Notes under the pieces: model-generated
Databases searched by the model: none
The model's input: only the letters and a program-made list of their open reading frames with translations
Told to the model about the DNA's origin: nothing
Assembly (NCBI RefSeq): GCF_030413175.1
Contig: NZ_CP129212.1
Coordinates: forward strand, 4,998,450-5,062,449
Length of the DNA: 64,000 nt
Direction: 5' to 3'
DNA from: Bradyrhizobium roseum
GTDB lineage: Bacteria > Pseudomonadota > Alphaproteobacteria > Rhizobiales > Xanthobacteraceae
Shown here: piece by piece, positions 31,879 through 41,488 of the stretch
Layout of the letters: every line of letters starts with the position of its first letter
Numbering within the stretch: the stretch's first letter is position 1
Translations under genes and position numbers: made by a program

Positions 31879-33495
31879 CTACGCGCTCGCGGCAAATTCC
31901 TGATGGCGGCCGGGCGCCGCATCGAACAGCGCCTTGGTATATTCGTGCTGGGGCGCGGCAAAGACGTCGGCCGTGACGCCCTGCTCGACGATCACCCCAC
32001 GCTGCATGACGGCGATGCGGTCGCAGACTTGTGCGGCCACCCTTAGATCATGGGTGATGAACAAGACCGCCAAATTGAATTTGCGGCGCACCTCATCCAA
32101 CAGCTTCAACACCTGATCCTGAACGGAGACATCGAGCGCCGACACCGGCTCGTCGCCGATCAGCAATTCGGGCTCCATCGCCAGTGCGCGGGCGATGCAG
32201 ATCCGTTGCCGCTGGCCCCCGGAGAACTGATGCGGAAACCGGTCGAGCGCAGCCGGCGGCAAATGCACCACCGCCATCAGGTCGCGCGCACGCTGCATCG
32301 CCTCCTTGCGGCCGAGGCCGAAATTCATCGGCCCCTCGATGATCGCCTCCCCCACCGTACGGCGTGGGTTGAGCGAACGATATGGATCCTGGAAAATGAA
32401 CTGGATGCGTCGGCGCATCGGGCGGAACTTTGATTCGCGCATCGCCGCGATATCGATGCCGTCGACCTTGATGCCGCCCCCGGTGGCGTCGACCAGCCGC
32501 GCCACGCAGCGCGCCACGGTGGACTTGCCGGACCCGGACTCACCGACAATGCCGAGCGTCTCGCCGCGGCGGATCGTCAGCGAGACGTCCTTGACCGCGG
32601 CCACCACGCGCGCCTTCGGCTGGAACAGCGAGCGCTTGCCGTAGGTCTTGAAGAGATTTTCGGTCTGCAGGACCACCGGACCGGTCACCGGGGACCGCTT
32701 CGGCGGCGTCATGCTCGGCACCGCGGCCAGCAGCATCCTCGTATAGTCCTCGCGCGGCTTGCGCAGCACTTCCTCGCAAGGCCCCTGCTCCACGATCCGG
32801 CCCATCTGCATCACTACCACGCGGTCGGCGATCTCGGAAACGACGCCGAAATCATGGGTGATGAACAGCACGCCGGTTTTCTTGCGGCCCTGCATTTCCT
32901 TGACCAGCTTGAGGATCTGCGCCTGCGTGGTGACGTCGAGCGCTGTCGTCGGCTCGTCGGCGATCAACAACGCGGGATCGAGCACCAGCGCCGCCGCGAT
33001 CATGATCCGCTGGCGCTGACCACCGGAAAGCTGGTGCGGATAGGCGTCGATCATCTGTTCGGGATCGGGCAGATGAACCGCCCGCATGATCTCGAGCACG
33101 CGCGCGCGCTGTTCCTTCTGGTCCAGGCTGGTGTGCACCTCCAGCACTTCTCGGATCTGGTCGCCGACGCGCTCTACCGGGTTGAGCGCGGTCATCGGCT
33201 CCTGGAACACCATCGCCATGCGCGTGCCGCGGATCGCGCGCAATTCGGCGTCAGTCTTGGTTAGCAGTTGATCGCCCTGCAGCCGGATCGCGCCGCTCTC
33301 GACCTGCATCGCGCCTTTCGGCAGCAGGCCCATCACGGCTTGCGCCGTCACCGACTTGCCGGAACCGGACTCACCCACCACGCAGACGATCTCATCGGCG
33401 CCGACGGTCAGGTTGATGCCCTGCACCGCATGCGTTCGGTCGCCGCCCTTGATGGCAACCGAAAGATTCGAGACTTCGAGGACGGTATCGCTCAC
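31879..33495 (-). CDS. dipeptide/oligopeptide ABC transporter, fused double ATPase
   Basis: Two complete ABC ATPase domains are fused in 538 residues. Walker A GESGSGKS lies at residues 41-48 and again near 317, each with an LSGGQRQR or FSGGQRQR signature and Walker B LLIADEP/LLIGDEP. This corresponds to DppD plus DppF in one chain, powering the two permeases encoded directly upstream. The start is GTG, one base after the stop codon of the permease. It is the last gene of the importer operon. Confidence 0.92.
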   Translation of the reverse strand: MSDTVLEVSNLSVAIKGGDRTHAVQGINLTVGADEIVCVVGESGSGKSVTAQAVMGLLPKGAMQVESGAIRLQGDQLLTKTDAELRAIRGTRMAMVFQEPMTALNPVERVGDQIREVLEVHTSLDQKEQRARVLEIMRAVHLPDPEQMIDAYPHQLSGGQRQRIMIAAALVLDPALLIADEPTTALDVTTQAQILKLVKEMQGRKKTGVLFITHDFGVVSEIADRVVVMQMGRIVEQGPCEEVLRKPREDYTRMLLAAVPSMTPPKRSPVTGPVVLQTENLFKTYGKRSLFQPKARVVAAVKDVSLTIRRGETLGIVGESGSGKSTVARCVARLVDATGGGIKVDGIDIAAMRESKFRPMRRRIQFIFQDPYRSLNPRRTVGEAIIEGPMNFGLGRKEAMQRARDLMAVVHLPPAALDRFPHQFSGGQRQRICIARALAMEPELLIGDEPVSALDVSVQDQVLKLLDEVRRKFNLAVLFITHDLRVAAQVCDRIAVMQRGVIVEQGVTADVFAAPQHEYTKALFDAAPGRHQEFAASA

Positions 33496-33496
33496 A

Positions 33497-34420
33497 TCAC
33501 ACCCGCTTTGCCATTTTTGGATCGAGCGTATCGCGCAGGCCGTCGCCGAGCACGTTGACGGCGAGTATCGTCAGCGCGAGGCAGACGCCGGGATAGATGA
33601 TGTTGTGCGGGAACAGGCTGAACACTTCTCTTCCCGCGGCCATGATGTTGCCCCAGGTCGGCACTTCCGGCGGAACGCCGATGCCGAGGAACGACAAAAT
33701 GGCTTCGATGAGGATGGCGGACGCGCAGATGAAGGTGCCCTGCACGATCATCGGCGCGATCGTGTTGGGCAACACATGCCGCCACAGCAGTTTTGGCGTT
33801 GACGTGCCGAGCGTCACCGCGGCCTCCACGTAAGGCTCCTCGCGCACGCTGAGCACGATCGAGCGCACCAGCCGGACGACACCGGGAATCTGGGGGACGG
33901 TGATGGCGATGATGACGGTCAGCACGCTGGAGCGGAACAGCGACACCATGGCGATCGCCAGCAGGATGGCCGGGATCGCCATCAACCCGTCCATGATCCG
34001 CATGATCACGGCGTCCAGAACCCGGAAGAAGCCGGCCAGCACCCCGATCAACAGGCCGACGGCGACGCTGATCAGCGCCACGGAAACGCCGACCAGCAGC
34101 GAGACACGCGCTCCATAGATCACGCGGCTGTAGACGTCGCGTCCAAGCCCGTCGGTGCCAAAGGCGGCGATCATCTTGATGCGTTCGCCGGTATCTGTGC
34201 GGATCGTGAACTCGGCGCCGGGAACCTTGTTGCGGGCGATCGGATTGATCGCCGTGGGGTCGATGGTGCCGAGCCAAGGCGCCAGCAGCCCCATCAGCAG
34301 GGCAATCGCGATGATCGTGGCGCCGAACATCACGCTCGGGTTACTCAGCAATTTGCGAAGCGCGGCCGGCTTGCCCGGGCTTGCCGGCAGAACGGGTTCG
34401 TTGATTGTCGCGTCCACCAT
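33497..34420 (-). CDS. dipeptide/oligopeptide ABC transporter permease (DppC-like)
   Basis: A 307-residue inner-membrane permease with about six hydrophobic segments, a DppC-type N-terminal extension with the GTDGLGRDVYSRVIYGARVSL region (split by charge), and the cytoplasmic EAA loop (EAAVTLGTSTPKLLWRHVLPN). It pairs with the DppB-like permease whose stop codon overlaps its ATG (TGATG), giving tight coupling. Confidence 0.92.
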   Translation of the reverse strand: MVDATINEPVLPASPGKPAALRKLLSNPSVMFGATIIAIALLMGLLAPWLGTIDPTAINPIARNKVPGAEFTIRTDTGERIKMIAAFGTDGLGRDVYSRVIYGARVSLLVGVSVALISVAVGLLIGVLAGFFRVLDAVIMRIMDGLMAIPAILLAIAMVSLFRSSVLTVIIAITVPQIPGVVRLVRSIVLSVREEPYVEAAVTLGTSTPKLLWRHVLPNTIAPMIVQGTFICASAILIEAILSFLGIGVPPEVPTWGNIMAAGREVFSLFPHNIIYPGVCLALTILAVNVLGDGLRDTLDPKMAKRV

Positions 34421-35367
34421 CAGTAGCGAATCCTGGGATCGAGCACGGTATAGAGCATGTCAACGGCGAGGTTGATCATCACGTAGACAAACGAGAACAG
34501 CAGAATCACGGCCTGGATCGTCGGATAATCGCGCGCCAGTACAGCGTCGACCGTCAGCCTGCCGAGGCCTGGAATCGTGAACACACTTTCGGTCACGACG
34601 ACGCCGCCGATCAGGAGCGCCACGCCGAGACCGATCACGGTGACGATCGGCACCGCCGCGTTGCGCAGCGCGTGGCGGAACAGCACCTTCCGCTCGGTCT
34701 GTCCCTTGGCGCGCGCGGTTCGGATGTAGTCTTCCGAGAGCACCTCGAGCACGCTGGTGCGGGTCATGCGGGCGATCAGCGCCACATAGATCACGGACAG
34801 CGTCACCGACGGTAATAGCAGCCTTAGCGCCCAGCCGCCGACGCCTTCGGATATCCGCTGATAGCCCTGCACCGGCAGCCAGTTCAGCCAGATGGAAAAC
34901 ACGTAGATCAGGAGATAGCCGACCACGAATACCGGCACGGAAAATCCGAGCACCGAAAATCCCATGACGATTCGATCGAGCCAGCTGCCCTGCCAATGCG
35001 CCGCCATCACGCCGAGCGGCACCGCGACGCACACGGCGATCAGCATGGTGAAGAAGGCCAGCGAGAGCGTAGGTTCGATCCGCTCGCCGATCAGCGCCGC
35101 CACCGTCTTCTTGAAGAAGAAGCTCTCGCCGAAATCGCCGGTCAGCACCCGGCCCGACCAGATGGCGAACTGCTGCAACATCGGCTGGTCGAGACCGAGT
35201 TGCTGGCGGATTTGCGCGATCTGCTCGCTATTGGCGCTGTCGCCGGCCAGAATCGCCGCCGGATCCGACGGCGTCATCCGCAGCATCAGGAAGATGAAGA
35301 CGGCCACGACCAGCATCACCGGAATGGTGCCGAGCAGTCGCCGGAATAGATAGCCATACATGGACAT
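34420..35367 (-). CDS. dipeptide/oligopeptide ABC transporter permease (DppB-like)
   Basis: A 315-residue permease. The N-terminus YLFRRLLGTIPVMLVVAVFIF is typical of DppB, followed by RMTPSDPAAILAGD. The EAA-type loop (RTARAKGQTERKVLFRHALRN, cut at the ends) lies near residues 210-230. It is encoded 63 bp after the substrate-binding protein, from which it is separated by a stable hairpin. Confidence 0.92.
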   Translation of the reverse strand: MSMYGYLFRRLLGTIPVMLVVAVFIFLMLRMTPSDPAAILAGDSANSEQIAQIRQQLGLDQPMLQQFAIWSGRVLTGDFGESFFFKKTVAALIGERIEPTLSLAFFTMLIAVCVAVPLGVMAAHWQGSWLDRIVMGFSVLGFSVPVFVVGYLLIYVFSIWLNWLPVQGYQRISEGVGGWALRLLLPSVTLSVIYVALIARMTRTSVLEVLSEDYIRTARAKGQTERKVLFRHALRNAAVPIVTVIGLGVALLIGGVVVTESVFTIPGLGRLTVDAVLARDYPTIQAVILLFSFVYVMINLAVDMLYTVLDPRIRY

Positions 35368-35391
35368 GGTTTGCCCGACCTTGAAACGGCA

Positions 35392-35416
35392 CGGGCGGAG
35401 GAATCTCCTCCGCCCG
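35392..35416 (-). other. intercistronic 11-bp hairpin between the binding protein and the first permease
   Basis: CGGGCGGAGGA and TCCTCCGCCCG form a perfect stem with a 3-base loop in the 62-bp gap, without a T-run. Hairpins in this place usually protect the upstream message from 3' decay, so the binding protein is made in excess over the membrane components. Confidence 0.55.
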
Positions 35417-35429
35417 CATTGCTCTCAAC

Positions 35430-37010
35430 TCACTTGGTGAGTTCGATGTTCCAGAACACCGGCGCCGGCGCAGTGACGAACCCCTTGACGTTCTTGCGCA
35501 TCGCGACCGGCTGCACGTATTCGCCGACCGGGATCTCGGGTGTCGTCTCGATGGCGCGCAGTTGCACCGCCTCGGCAATCGCCTTCTGCTTGGCCGGGTC
35601 GGTTTCGCGGGCGAAGTCATCGCGCAGCTTTTCGAGTTCGGCATCGCACGGCCAGCCGAACAGCGCCTTGTCGCATGACGAGTTCAGATAGGCCGTCGAC
35701 ACCGGGTTCATCACGTCGGCGGCAACCCAGGCGGTCAGGAACGCGTTCCAGCCGCCGGCATTGGGTGCGTCCTTCTTGGACCGGCGCGCGACCACGGACT
35801 GCCAATCCATCGACTGCATGTCGACCTTGAAGCCCGCCTTCTCCATCAGCGACTTGGCGACCGGTGCGAGGTTGGTCAGCACCTTCAGATCGGTCGAGTG
35901 CATCAGCACGACCGGGGTGCCGTCGTAACCGGCCTCCTTCAGCAGTTCCTGCGCCTTCTTGACGTTGGAAGTGAGAAGTCCGTCCATCCCCTTGGTCGAC
36001 GCAAACGGCGTACCGCAGATGAACAGCGCCTTGCACTCCTTGATGTAGTCGGGATCGCCGATGGTCGCCATCAGGAAATCTTCCTGATTGAAGGCGTACC
36101 AAAGCGCCTTGCGGATCTTCGGATTGTCGAACGGCTTGTGGATATGGTTGGGACGGAAGACGTATTGCCCCTTCAGCGGCGGCGAAATAATCACCGAGAC
36201 GTTGGGGTCCTTCTTCAGGGTGCCCAGCAAGTCATGGCTTGGCTGCTCGACCATGTCGAGTTCGCCTTTGGAGAGTGCATTGACGGCCTGCTGCGCGTCG
36301 GAAATCGCGCGCCACTCGACGCGGTCGACCTTGACGACCTTGCCGCCGGCCATGCCGGACGCCGGTTCGCTGCGCGGCTTGTATTTGTCGAACTTGACGT
36401 AGACCGTCTTGTCGCCCGGCTTCCATTCATCCTTCTTGAATACGAAGGGGCCCGACCCGGTGAAATCCTCGATCTGCTTGCTCGGATCGGTTTCCGCGAC
36501 ACGCTTGGGCATCATGAACGGCACGTTCGACGAGGGCTTCGACAGGCCGAGAAGCACAAGACCTGTCGGTTCCTTGAGCTTGATGGTGAAAGTCTTGGCA
36601 TCGACCGCGGCAATCGAGTCGACGAACGTCATCATCTTCTGGCCGAGGGAATCCTTGGCGGACCAGCGCTTGATCGATGCGATGCAATCTTCCGACGTGA
36701 CCGGTTGACCATCGTGCCACAGCAGTCCTTCGCGCAAGGTGAAGGTGTAGCTCTTGCCGTCTGCCGCGGCTTCGTATTTCTCCACCATCTGCGGCTTGAT
36801 CTCGCCCTTTTCGTCCTGCGCGAGCAGCACGTCGTAGATCATGTAGCCGTGGTTGCGGACGATGTAGGCCGTGGTCCAGATCGGGTCGAGAATCTTCAAA
36901 TCCGAATGCATGACGACGCGCAACGTGGTCTCGGCAAGCGCCGGGGCTGCCATGGCCGCCAGGCTGCCGACACAAGTCGCGGCAATAATCGTTTTTCTAA
37001 ACACGTTCAT
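35430..37010 (-). CDS. ABC transporter substrate-binding protein, family 5 (dipeptide type)
   Basis: A 526-residue periplasmic binding protein with a signal peptide (IIAATCVGSLAAMAAPALA) and the family-5 features FTLREGLLWHDGQPVTSEDC and LDPIWTTAYIVRNHGYMIYD (cut). It also has GSGPFVFKKDEWKPGD. Related proteins bind peptides, opines, nickel or glycosides. With four amide/peptide-cleaving enzymes encoded divergently, a peptide or acyl-amino acid ligand is likely. It is first in the importer operon. Confidence 0.9.
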   Translation of the reverse strand: MNVFRKTIIAATCVGSLAAMAAPALAETTLRVVMHSDLKILDPIWTTAYIVRNHGYMIYDVLLAQDEKGEIKPQMVEKYEAAADGKSYTFTLREGLLWHDGQPVTSEDCIASIKRWSAKDSLGQKMMTFVDSIAAVDAKTFTIKLKEPTGLVLLGLSKPSSNVPFMMPKRVAETDPSKQIEDFTGSGPFVFKKDEWKPGDKTVYVKFDKYKPRSEPASGMAGGKVVKVDRVEWRAISDAQQAVNALSKGELDMVEQPSHDLLGTLKKDPNVSVIISPPLKGQYVFRPNHIHKPFDNPKIRKALWYAFNQEDFLMATIGDPDYIKECKALFICGTPFASTKGMDGLLTSNVKKAQELLKEAGYDGTPVVLMHSTDLKVLTNLAPVAKSLMEKAGFKVDMQSMDWQSVVARRSKKDAPNAGGWNAFLTAWVAADVMNPVSTAYLNSSCDKALFGWPCDAELEKLRDDFARETDPAKQKAIAEAVQLRAIETTPEIPVGEYVQPVAMRKNVKGFVTAPAPVFWNIELTK

Positions 37011-37415
37011 TCCTTCACCTCCGTTGTCGTCTCAACGCCCGAATGCCTATTGTTCGAGCGCCTGCCCGGTTTCTGACCGGACTATAGGGTCGATATTCAG
37101 CTTCACAACACCCTTTTGACCCGACGACACTGGGGACGCCAGCGCTCAGGCAGAAATCAGGACAGCCCTCCGGACAAGTCCTTTTGCGGCCGGCTTGCGC
37201 CCGCCGCCGGATGGATTGCAGTCCCGGTTAAGCTCCGCCAACACGCCTCGTCAAACGTCTACAATCAAGAATGATGCCAGAATTACCATTACGCTGACCG
37301 GGCACCGAGCAGGCTCCAAGCGCTTCATGTTTTCCCTTTACAAATCTACCGCCGATCCTTCTCGTAAAGGCCCGCATCGAACCCAAACATTCCGGCCCAA
37401 CCGGGAGAGCCCATC
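37011..37415. other. divergent promoter region of the importer and peptidase genes
   Basis: These 405 bases separate the importer operon (reverse) from the M20 gene (forward). They become AT-richer near 37255-37345 (ACAATCAAGAATGATGCC and nearby). I find no open frame worth calling and no clear palindromic operator. Confidence 0.4.
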
Positions 37416-38546
37416 ATGAATCCTGCCAACCTTCCCTTCGATTCCGAAACCATGCTGCAGGGCCTGCGGGCCTGGGTGGAATGCGAAAGCCCGACCTGGG
37501 ATGCGCCCGCGGTCGATCGCATGCTCGATCTTGCGGCGCGCGAAATGGCCATCATGGGTGCGACCATCGAACGCATCGCCGGGCGCCAGGGTTTTGCCGG
37601 CTGCGTCCGCGCGCGCTTCCCTCACCCGAAGCAGGGCGAGCCCGGAATCCTGATCGCGGGTCATCTCGATACCGTTCATCCCGTCGGCACGCTGGAGAAG
37701 CTGGCGTGGCGGCGCGACGGCAACAAATGCTTCGGCCCCGGTATCTTCGACATGAAGGGCGGCAACTACCTCACCCTCGAAGCGATCCGGCAACTGGCCC
37801 GCGCCGCGTTCACGACGCCGCTGCCGATCACGGTGCTGTTCACGCCGGACGAAGAGGTCGGCACGCCTTCGACCCGCGACATCATCGAGGCCGAGGCGGC
37901 GCGCAACAAATATGTGCTGGTGCCAGAGCCGGGCCGCCCCAACAACGGCGTGGTCACCGGGCGATACGCCATCGCCCGCTTCAATCTGGAAGCCGTCGGC
38001 AGGCCGAGCCATGCCGGCGCCACGCTTTCATCCGGCCGTTCCGCGATCCGCGAGATGGCACGCCAGATCATCGCCATCGACGGCATGACGACCGAAGATT
38101 GCACTTTTTCGGTCGGCGTCGTGCATGGCGGCCAATGGGTCAATTGCGTTGCCACGACCTGCAGCGGCGAAGCGCTCAGCATGGCCAAGCGACAGTCCGA
38201 CCTCGATCGCGGCGTCGAGCGGATGCTCGCGCTGTCCGGCAGCAGCAACGACGTGACGTTCAAGGTGACGCGCGGCGTGACTCGGCCGGTGTGGGAACCG
38301 GACGCGGGCACCATGGCGCTTTATGAACACGCCCGCGGGATTGCGAAAGACATGGGCCTCGAGCTCCCGCATGGCAGCGCAGGCGGCGGCTCAGACGGCA
38401 ATTTTACGGGTGCCATGGGCATCCCCACCCTCGATGGCCTGGGCGTTCGCGGCGCCGATGCCCATACGCTCAACGAGCATATCGAGGTCGACAGCCTGGC
38501 CGAGCGCGGCCGTCTGATGGCGGGATTGCTGGCGACGCTGAGTTGA
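37416..38546 (+). CDS. M20 family metallopeptidase (glutamate carboxypeptidase/CPG2-like)
   Basis: A two-zinc exopeptidase of 376 residues. Zinc ligands and catalytic residues are visible: GHLDTVHP (His, Asp), FDMKGGN (bridging Asp), TPDEEVG (catalytic Glu and ligand Glu), VPEPG, and the C-terminal TLNEH. No signal peptide is seen, so it acts in the cytoplasm, probably removing a C-terminal glutamate or similar residue from an imported peptide or folate-like amide. It is the first forward gene opposite the importer operon. Confidence 0.88.
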   Translation: MNPANLPFDSETMLQGLRAWVECESPTWDAPAVDRMLDLAAREMAIMGATIERIAGRQGFAGCVRARFPHPKQGEPGILIAGHLDTVHPVGTLEKLAWRRDGNKCFGPGIFDMKGGNYLTLEAIRQLARAAFTTPLPITVLFTPDEEVGTPSTRDIIEAEAARNKYVLVPEPGRPNNGVVTGRYAIARFNLEAVGRPSHAGATLSSGRSAIREMARQIIAIDGMTTEDCTFSVGVVHGGQWVNCVATTCSGEALSMAKRQSDLDRGVERMLALSGSSNDVTFKVTRGVTRPVWEPDAGTMALYEHARGIAKDMGLELPHGSAGGGSDGNFTGAMGIPTLDGLGVRGADAHTLNEHIEVDSLAERGRLMAGLLATLS

Positions 38547-38565
38547 ACGACGTCATCCTCTCCCC

Positions 38566-38647
38566 GTCATTGCGAGTAAAGCGAAGCAATCCATGCCGCC
38601 ACGCGCTGAAGCATGGATTGCTTCGTCGCTTCGCTCCTCGCAATGAC
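38566..38647. repeat. palindromic intergenic repeat, GTCATTGCGAG family
   Basis: An 82-bp element with inverted ends GTCATTGCGAG...CTCGCAATGAC and internal mirrored GCGAAGCAATCCAT / ATGGATTGCTTCG. It belongs to the same family as 48236-48318. It lies between the M20 and M81 genes. Confidence 0.85.
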
Positions 38648-38777
38648 GGGGCTAATCACGGTGCCAGACAATTACTAACGCCCACGCGGCATGCAAAACG
38701 GGATTGCTCCCGCGCTTGCGCTTGACGCGATGTCACGCTTAACGTCCCCCAACCAAAAACAGTGGCCGAGAGACTTG

Positions 38778-40280
38778 ATGACCCGCATCGCCGTTGGCGC
38801 CTTTCTGCATGAGACCAATACGTTCGCGCCGACCAAAGCGACCTATGAGAATTTCGTCCATGGCGGCGGTTGGCCGTCGATGGCGCACGGGGCCGACGTG
38901 CTCAAGGCGATGCGCAAGATCAATGTCGGCCTGGCCGGCTTCGTCGAGGCGGCCGAAGCCAATGGCTGGGAACTGGTCCCGACCATCTCGGCGGCCGCGG
39001 TCCCCTCCGCGCATGTCACCACCGACGCCTTCGAGCGCATCATGAAGGAAATGGTCGACGGCATTGCCGCGGCGGGACCGATCGATGCCGTCTATCTCGA
39101 CCTGCACGGCGCCATGGTGACCGAACGTCATGACGACGGCGAAGCCGAAACGCTGGCCCGCGTGCGCAAGGTGATCGGCAAGGATCTGCCGCTGGTGGTG
39201 AGCCTCGACCTGCATGCCAACGTCTCGCCCGAAATGATGGAGCATGCGGACGCGCTGATCGCCTACCGCACCTATCCCCACGTCGACATGGCCGAAACCG
39301 GCCGCGCCTGCGCCAAACATCTCGGGCTGATGCTGCAGACGAAAACGCGCTTTGCAAAAGCATTCCGGCAATTGCCGTTTCTGATCCCGATCTCCTGGCA
39401 ATGCACCAACGACCAGCCGACCAAGGGCATCTACGAAAAGCTTGCCGCGCTCGAAAGCGACGCGGTGCCGACGCTGTCGTTTGCGCCGGGCTTTCCCGCG
39501 GCCGATTTCCGCGATTGCGGGCCGAGCGTGTTCGCCTATGGCCGGACGCAGGCTGACGCCGATGCCGCCGCCGATAAACTGGCGGCTCTGGTCGAAAGCC
39601 ACGAGGACGATTTCGATGGACGGATCTATTCGCCGGATGACGGCGTTCGCCTCGCGATGGAGCTGGCCAAATCGGCGACGAAACCGATCGTCATCGCCGA
39701 CACCCAGGACAATCCCGGCGCCGGCGGCGATTCCGACACGACAGGGATGCTGCGCGCGCTGGTACGCAACGGCGCATCCGGCGCCACCGGCGTGATCTAC
39801 GATCCGGAATCGGCCCGCGCCGCGCATGCGGCCGGCGTCGGCGCCACCGTAACACTCGATCTCGGCGGCAAGTCCGGTATACAAGGCGATGCGCCGTACC
39901 GGGAAAGTTTTATCGTCGAAAAACTGTCGGATGGAAACTTCGTGGCGACCGGCCCCTATTACCGCGGACGCGACATGGAGATGGGACCGTCAGCCTGCCT
40001 GCGCATCGGCAATGTCCGCGTGGTCGTCGGCTCCTACAAGGCGCAGCTCGCGGACCAGGCGATGTATCGCTATGTCGGGATCGAGCCGACCGAGCAGAAA
40101 ATCCTGGTCAACAAAAGCTCCGTACACTTCCGCGCCGATTTCGAACCGATCGCCGAAAAACTCCTGATCTGCGCTGCACCGGGCGCAATGCCGGCCGACA
40201 CGGCAACCCTGCCATGGACGCGGCTGCGCCCCGGCATCCGCATCAAACCGAACGGCCCCGCCTTCGCCCCATCCGCTTAA
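38778..40280 (+). CDS. M81 family metallopeptidase (MlrC-like)
   Basis: A 500-residue member of the microcystinase C family. Metal-site motifs are visible: GAFLHETNTF at the N-terminus, YLDLHGAMVTE, and DTQDNPGAGGDSDTTGML. The MlrC C-terminal domain is present too. MlrC of sphingomonads cuts linear fragments of microcystin; most homologues, including rhizobial ones, have unknown peptide or amide substrates. ATG 38778 (MTRIAVGAF) is chosen over an upstream frame to 38691 because it fits the family start. It lies between two M20 enzymes. Confidence 0.88.
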   Translation: MTRIAVGAFLHETNTFAPTKATYENFVHGGGWPSMAHGADVLKAMRKINVGLAGFVEAAEANGWELVPTISAAAVPSAHVTTDAFERIMKEMVDGIAAAGPIDAVYLDLHGAMVTERHDDGEAETLARVRKVIGKDLPLVVSLDLHANVSPEMMEHADALIAYRTYPHVDMAETGRACAKHLGLMLQTKTRFAKAFRQLPFLIPISWQCTNDQPTKGIYEKLAALESDAVPTLSFAPGFPAADFRDCGPSVFAYGRTQADADAAADKLAALVESHEDDFDGRIYSPDDGVRLAMELAKSATKPIVIADTQDNPGAGGDSDTTGMLRALVRNGASGATGVIYDPESARAAHAAGVGATVTLDLGGKSGIQGDAPYRESFIVEKLSDGNFVATGPYYRGRDMEMGPSACLRIGNVRVVVGSYKAQLADQAMYRYVGIEPTEQKILVNKSSVHFRADFEPIAEKLLICAAPGAMPADTATLPWTRLRPGIRIKPNGPAFAPSA

Positions 40281-40315
40281 TCTCGCTCCACCTCTCCAGT
40301 CACGGGATAACAGAC

Positions 40316-41488
40316 ATGCCAACCATCGACCGCATCGACGGCTATGCCGAGGAACTCACCGCCATCAGACGCGATCTGCATGCCCATCCCGAGATCGGCT
40401 TCGAGGAAGTGCGCACGTCCGGAATCGTCGCGGAGAAGCTGAAGGGATGGGGCATCGAGGTGCATCGCGGCCTCGGCGGCACCGGCGTGATCGGCGTGCT
40501 GAAGGGCAAGGGCAGCGGCGGCAAGCGCATCGGGCTGCGCGCCGACATGGACGCGCTTCCGATGGAAGAGAATACCAATTTGAAATGGCGCTCGACGATT
40601 CCCGGCCGCTTCCACGGCTGCGGCCATGACGGCCACACCACCATGCTGCTCGGCACCGCGCGCTACCTGGCCGAAACGAAAAATTTTGACGGCACCGTGC
40701 ATTTCATCTTCCAGCCCGCCGAGGAAGGCCTCGGCGGCGCACGCGCGATGATCAAGGACGGTCTGTTCGAAAAATTCCCCTGCGACGAAGTCTATGGCCT
40801 GCACAACGCCCCGGACCTCAACCATGGCGAGATCGCGATCCTGCCGGGACCGGCGATGGCCGGCGCGGACTTCTTCGACATCACCATCCAGGGCTACGGC
40901 GCCCATGGCGCGATGCCGGAACGCTCCAAGGACGCGGTCATTATCGCGACGACGCTGACGCAGGCGCTGCAGTCCATCGTCAGCCGCAACGTCGATCCGC
41001 TGAAATCGGCGGTGCTGTCGGTCACGCAGATCCATGCCGGCTCCGCCAACAACGTGATCCCCGGCGACGCCCGGCTCGGCGGCACCGTGCGCGCCTTCGA
41101 CGATGGCGTCCGCGCGCTGATCCGCGACCGGATGCGCAAGATCTGCGCCGGCGTTGCCGCGACGTTCGAATGCGAGATCACCGCCGACATCCGCGACACG
41201 TTCAGCGTGCTCGTCAACCAGGAAGAACAGTCGAGAGTGGTCGAGGCTGTGGCGAAGACCATCGTCGATCCCGCCAATGTGCTGACGCGCTCGGCGCCGA
41301 AGATGGGCAGCGAGGATTTCGCCGACATGATGCAGGCGATTCCAGGCGCCTATTTCTGGATCGGTCACGACGGCTCGGTGCCGGTGCACAATGCAGGCTT
41401 TGTGCTCGACGACAAGATCCTGCCGATCGGCGCCAGCATGTTCGCCCGCATCATCGAAACCCGTCTTCCGGCAAGTTCGCATGCATAA
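40316..41488 (+). CDS. M20 family amidohydrolase (hippurate hydrolase/aminoacylase-like)
   Basis: A 390-residue cytoplasmic enzyme that would cleave N-acyl amino acids. Motifs: DLHAHPEIGFEE, GCGHDGHTTMLLG (metal ligands), QPAEEGLGGARAM, HNAPDL and the C-terminal KMGSEDFADM. These define the M20D group. ATG 40316 is supported by the family start. Its stop overlaps the ATG of the amidase by eight bases, so the two are coupled. Confidence 0.9.
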   Translation: MPTIDRIDGYAEELTAIRRDLHAHPEIGFEEVRTSGIVAEKLKGWGIEVHRGLGGTGVIGVLKGKGSGGKRIGLRADMDALPMEENTNLKWRSTIPGRFHGCGHDGHTTMLLGTARYLAETKNFDGTVHFIFQPAEEGLGGARAMIKDGLFEKFPCDEVYGLHNAPDLNHGEIAILPGPAMAGADFFDITIQGYGAHGAMPERSKDAVIIATTLTQALQSIVSRNVDPLKSAVLSVTQIHAGSANNVIPGDARLGGTVRAFDDGVRALIRDRMRKICAGVAATFECEITADIRDTFSVLVNQEEQSRVVEAVAKTIVDPANVLTRSAPKMGSEDFADMMQAIPGAYFWIGHDGSVPVHNAGFVLDDKILPIGASMFARIIETRLPASSHA

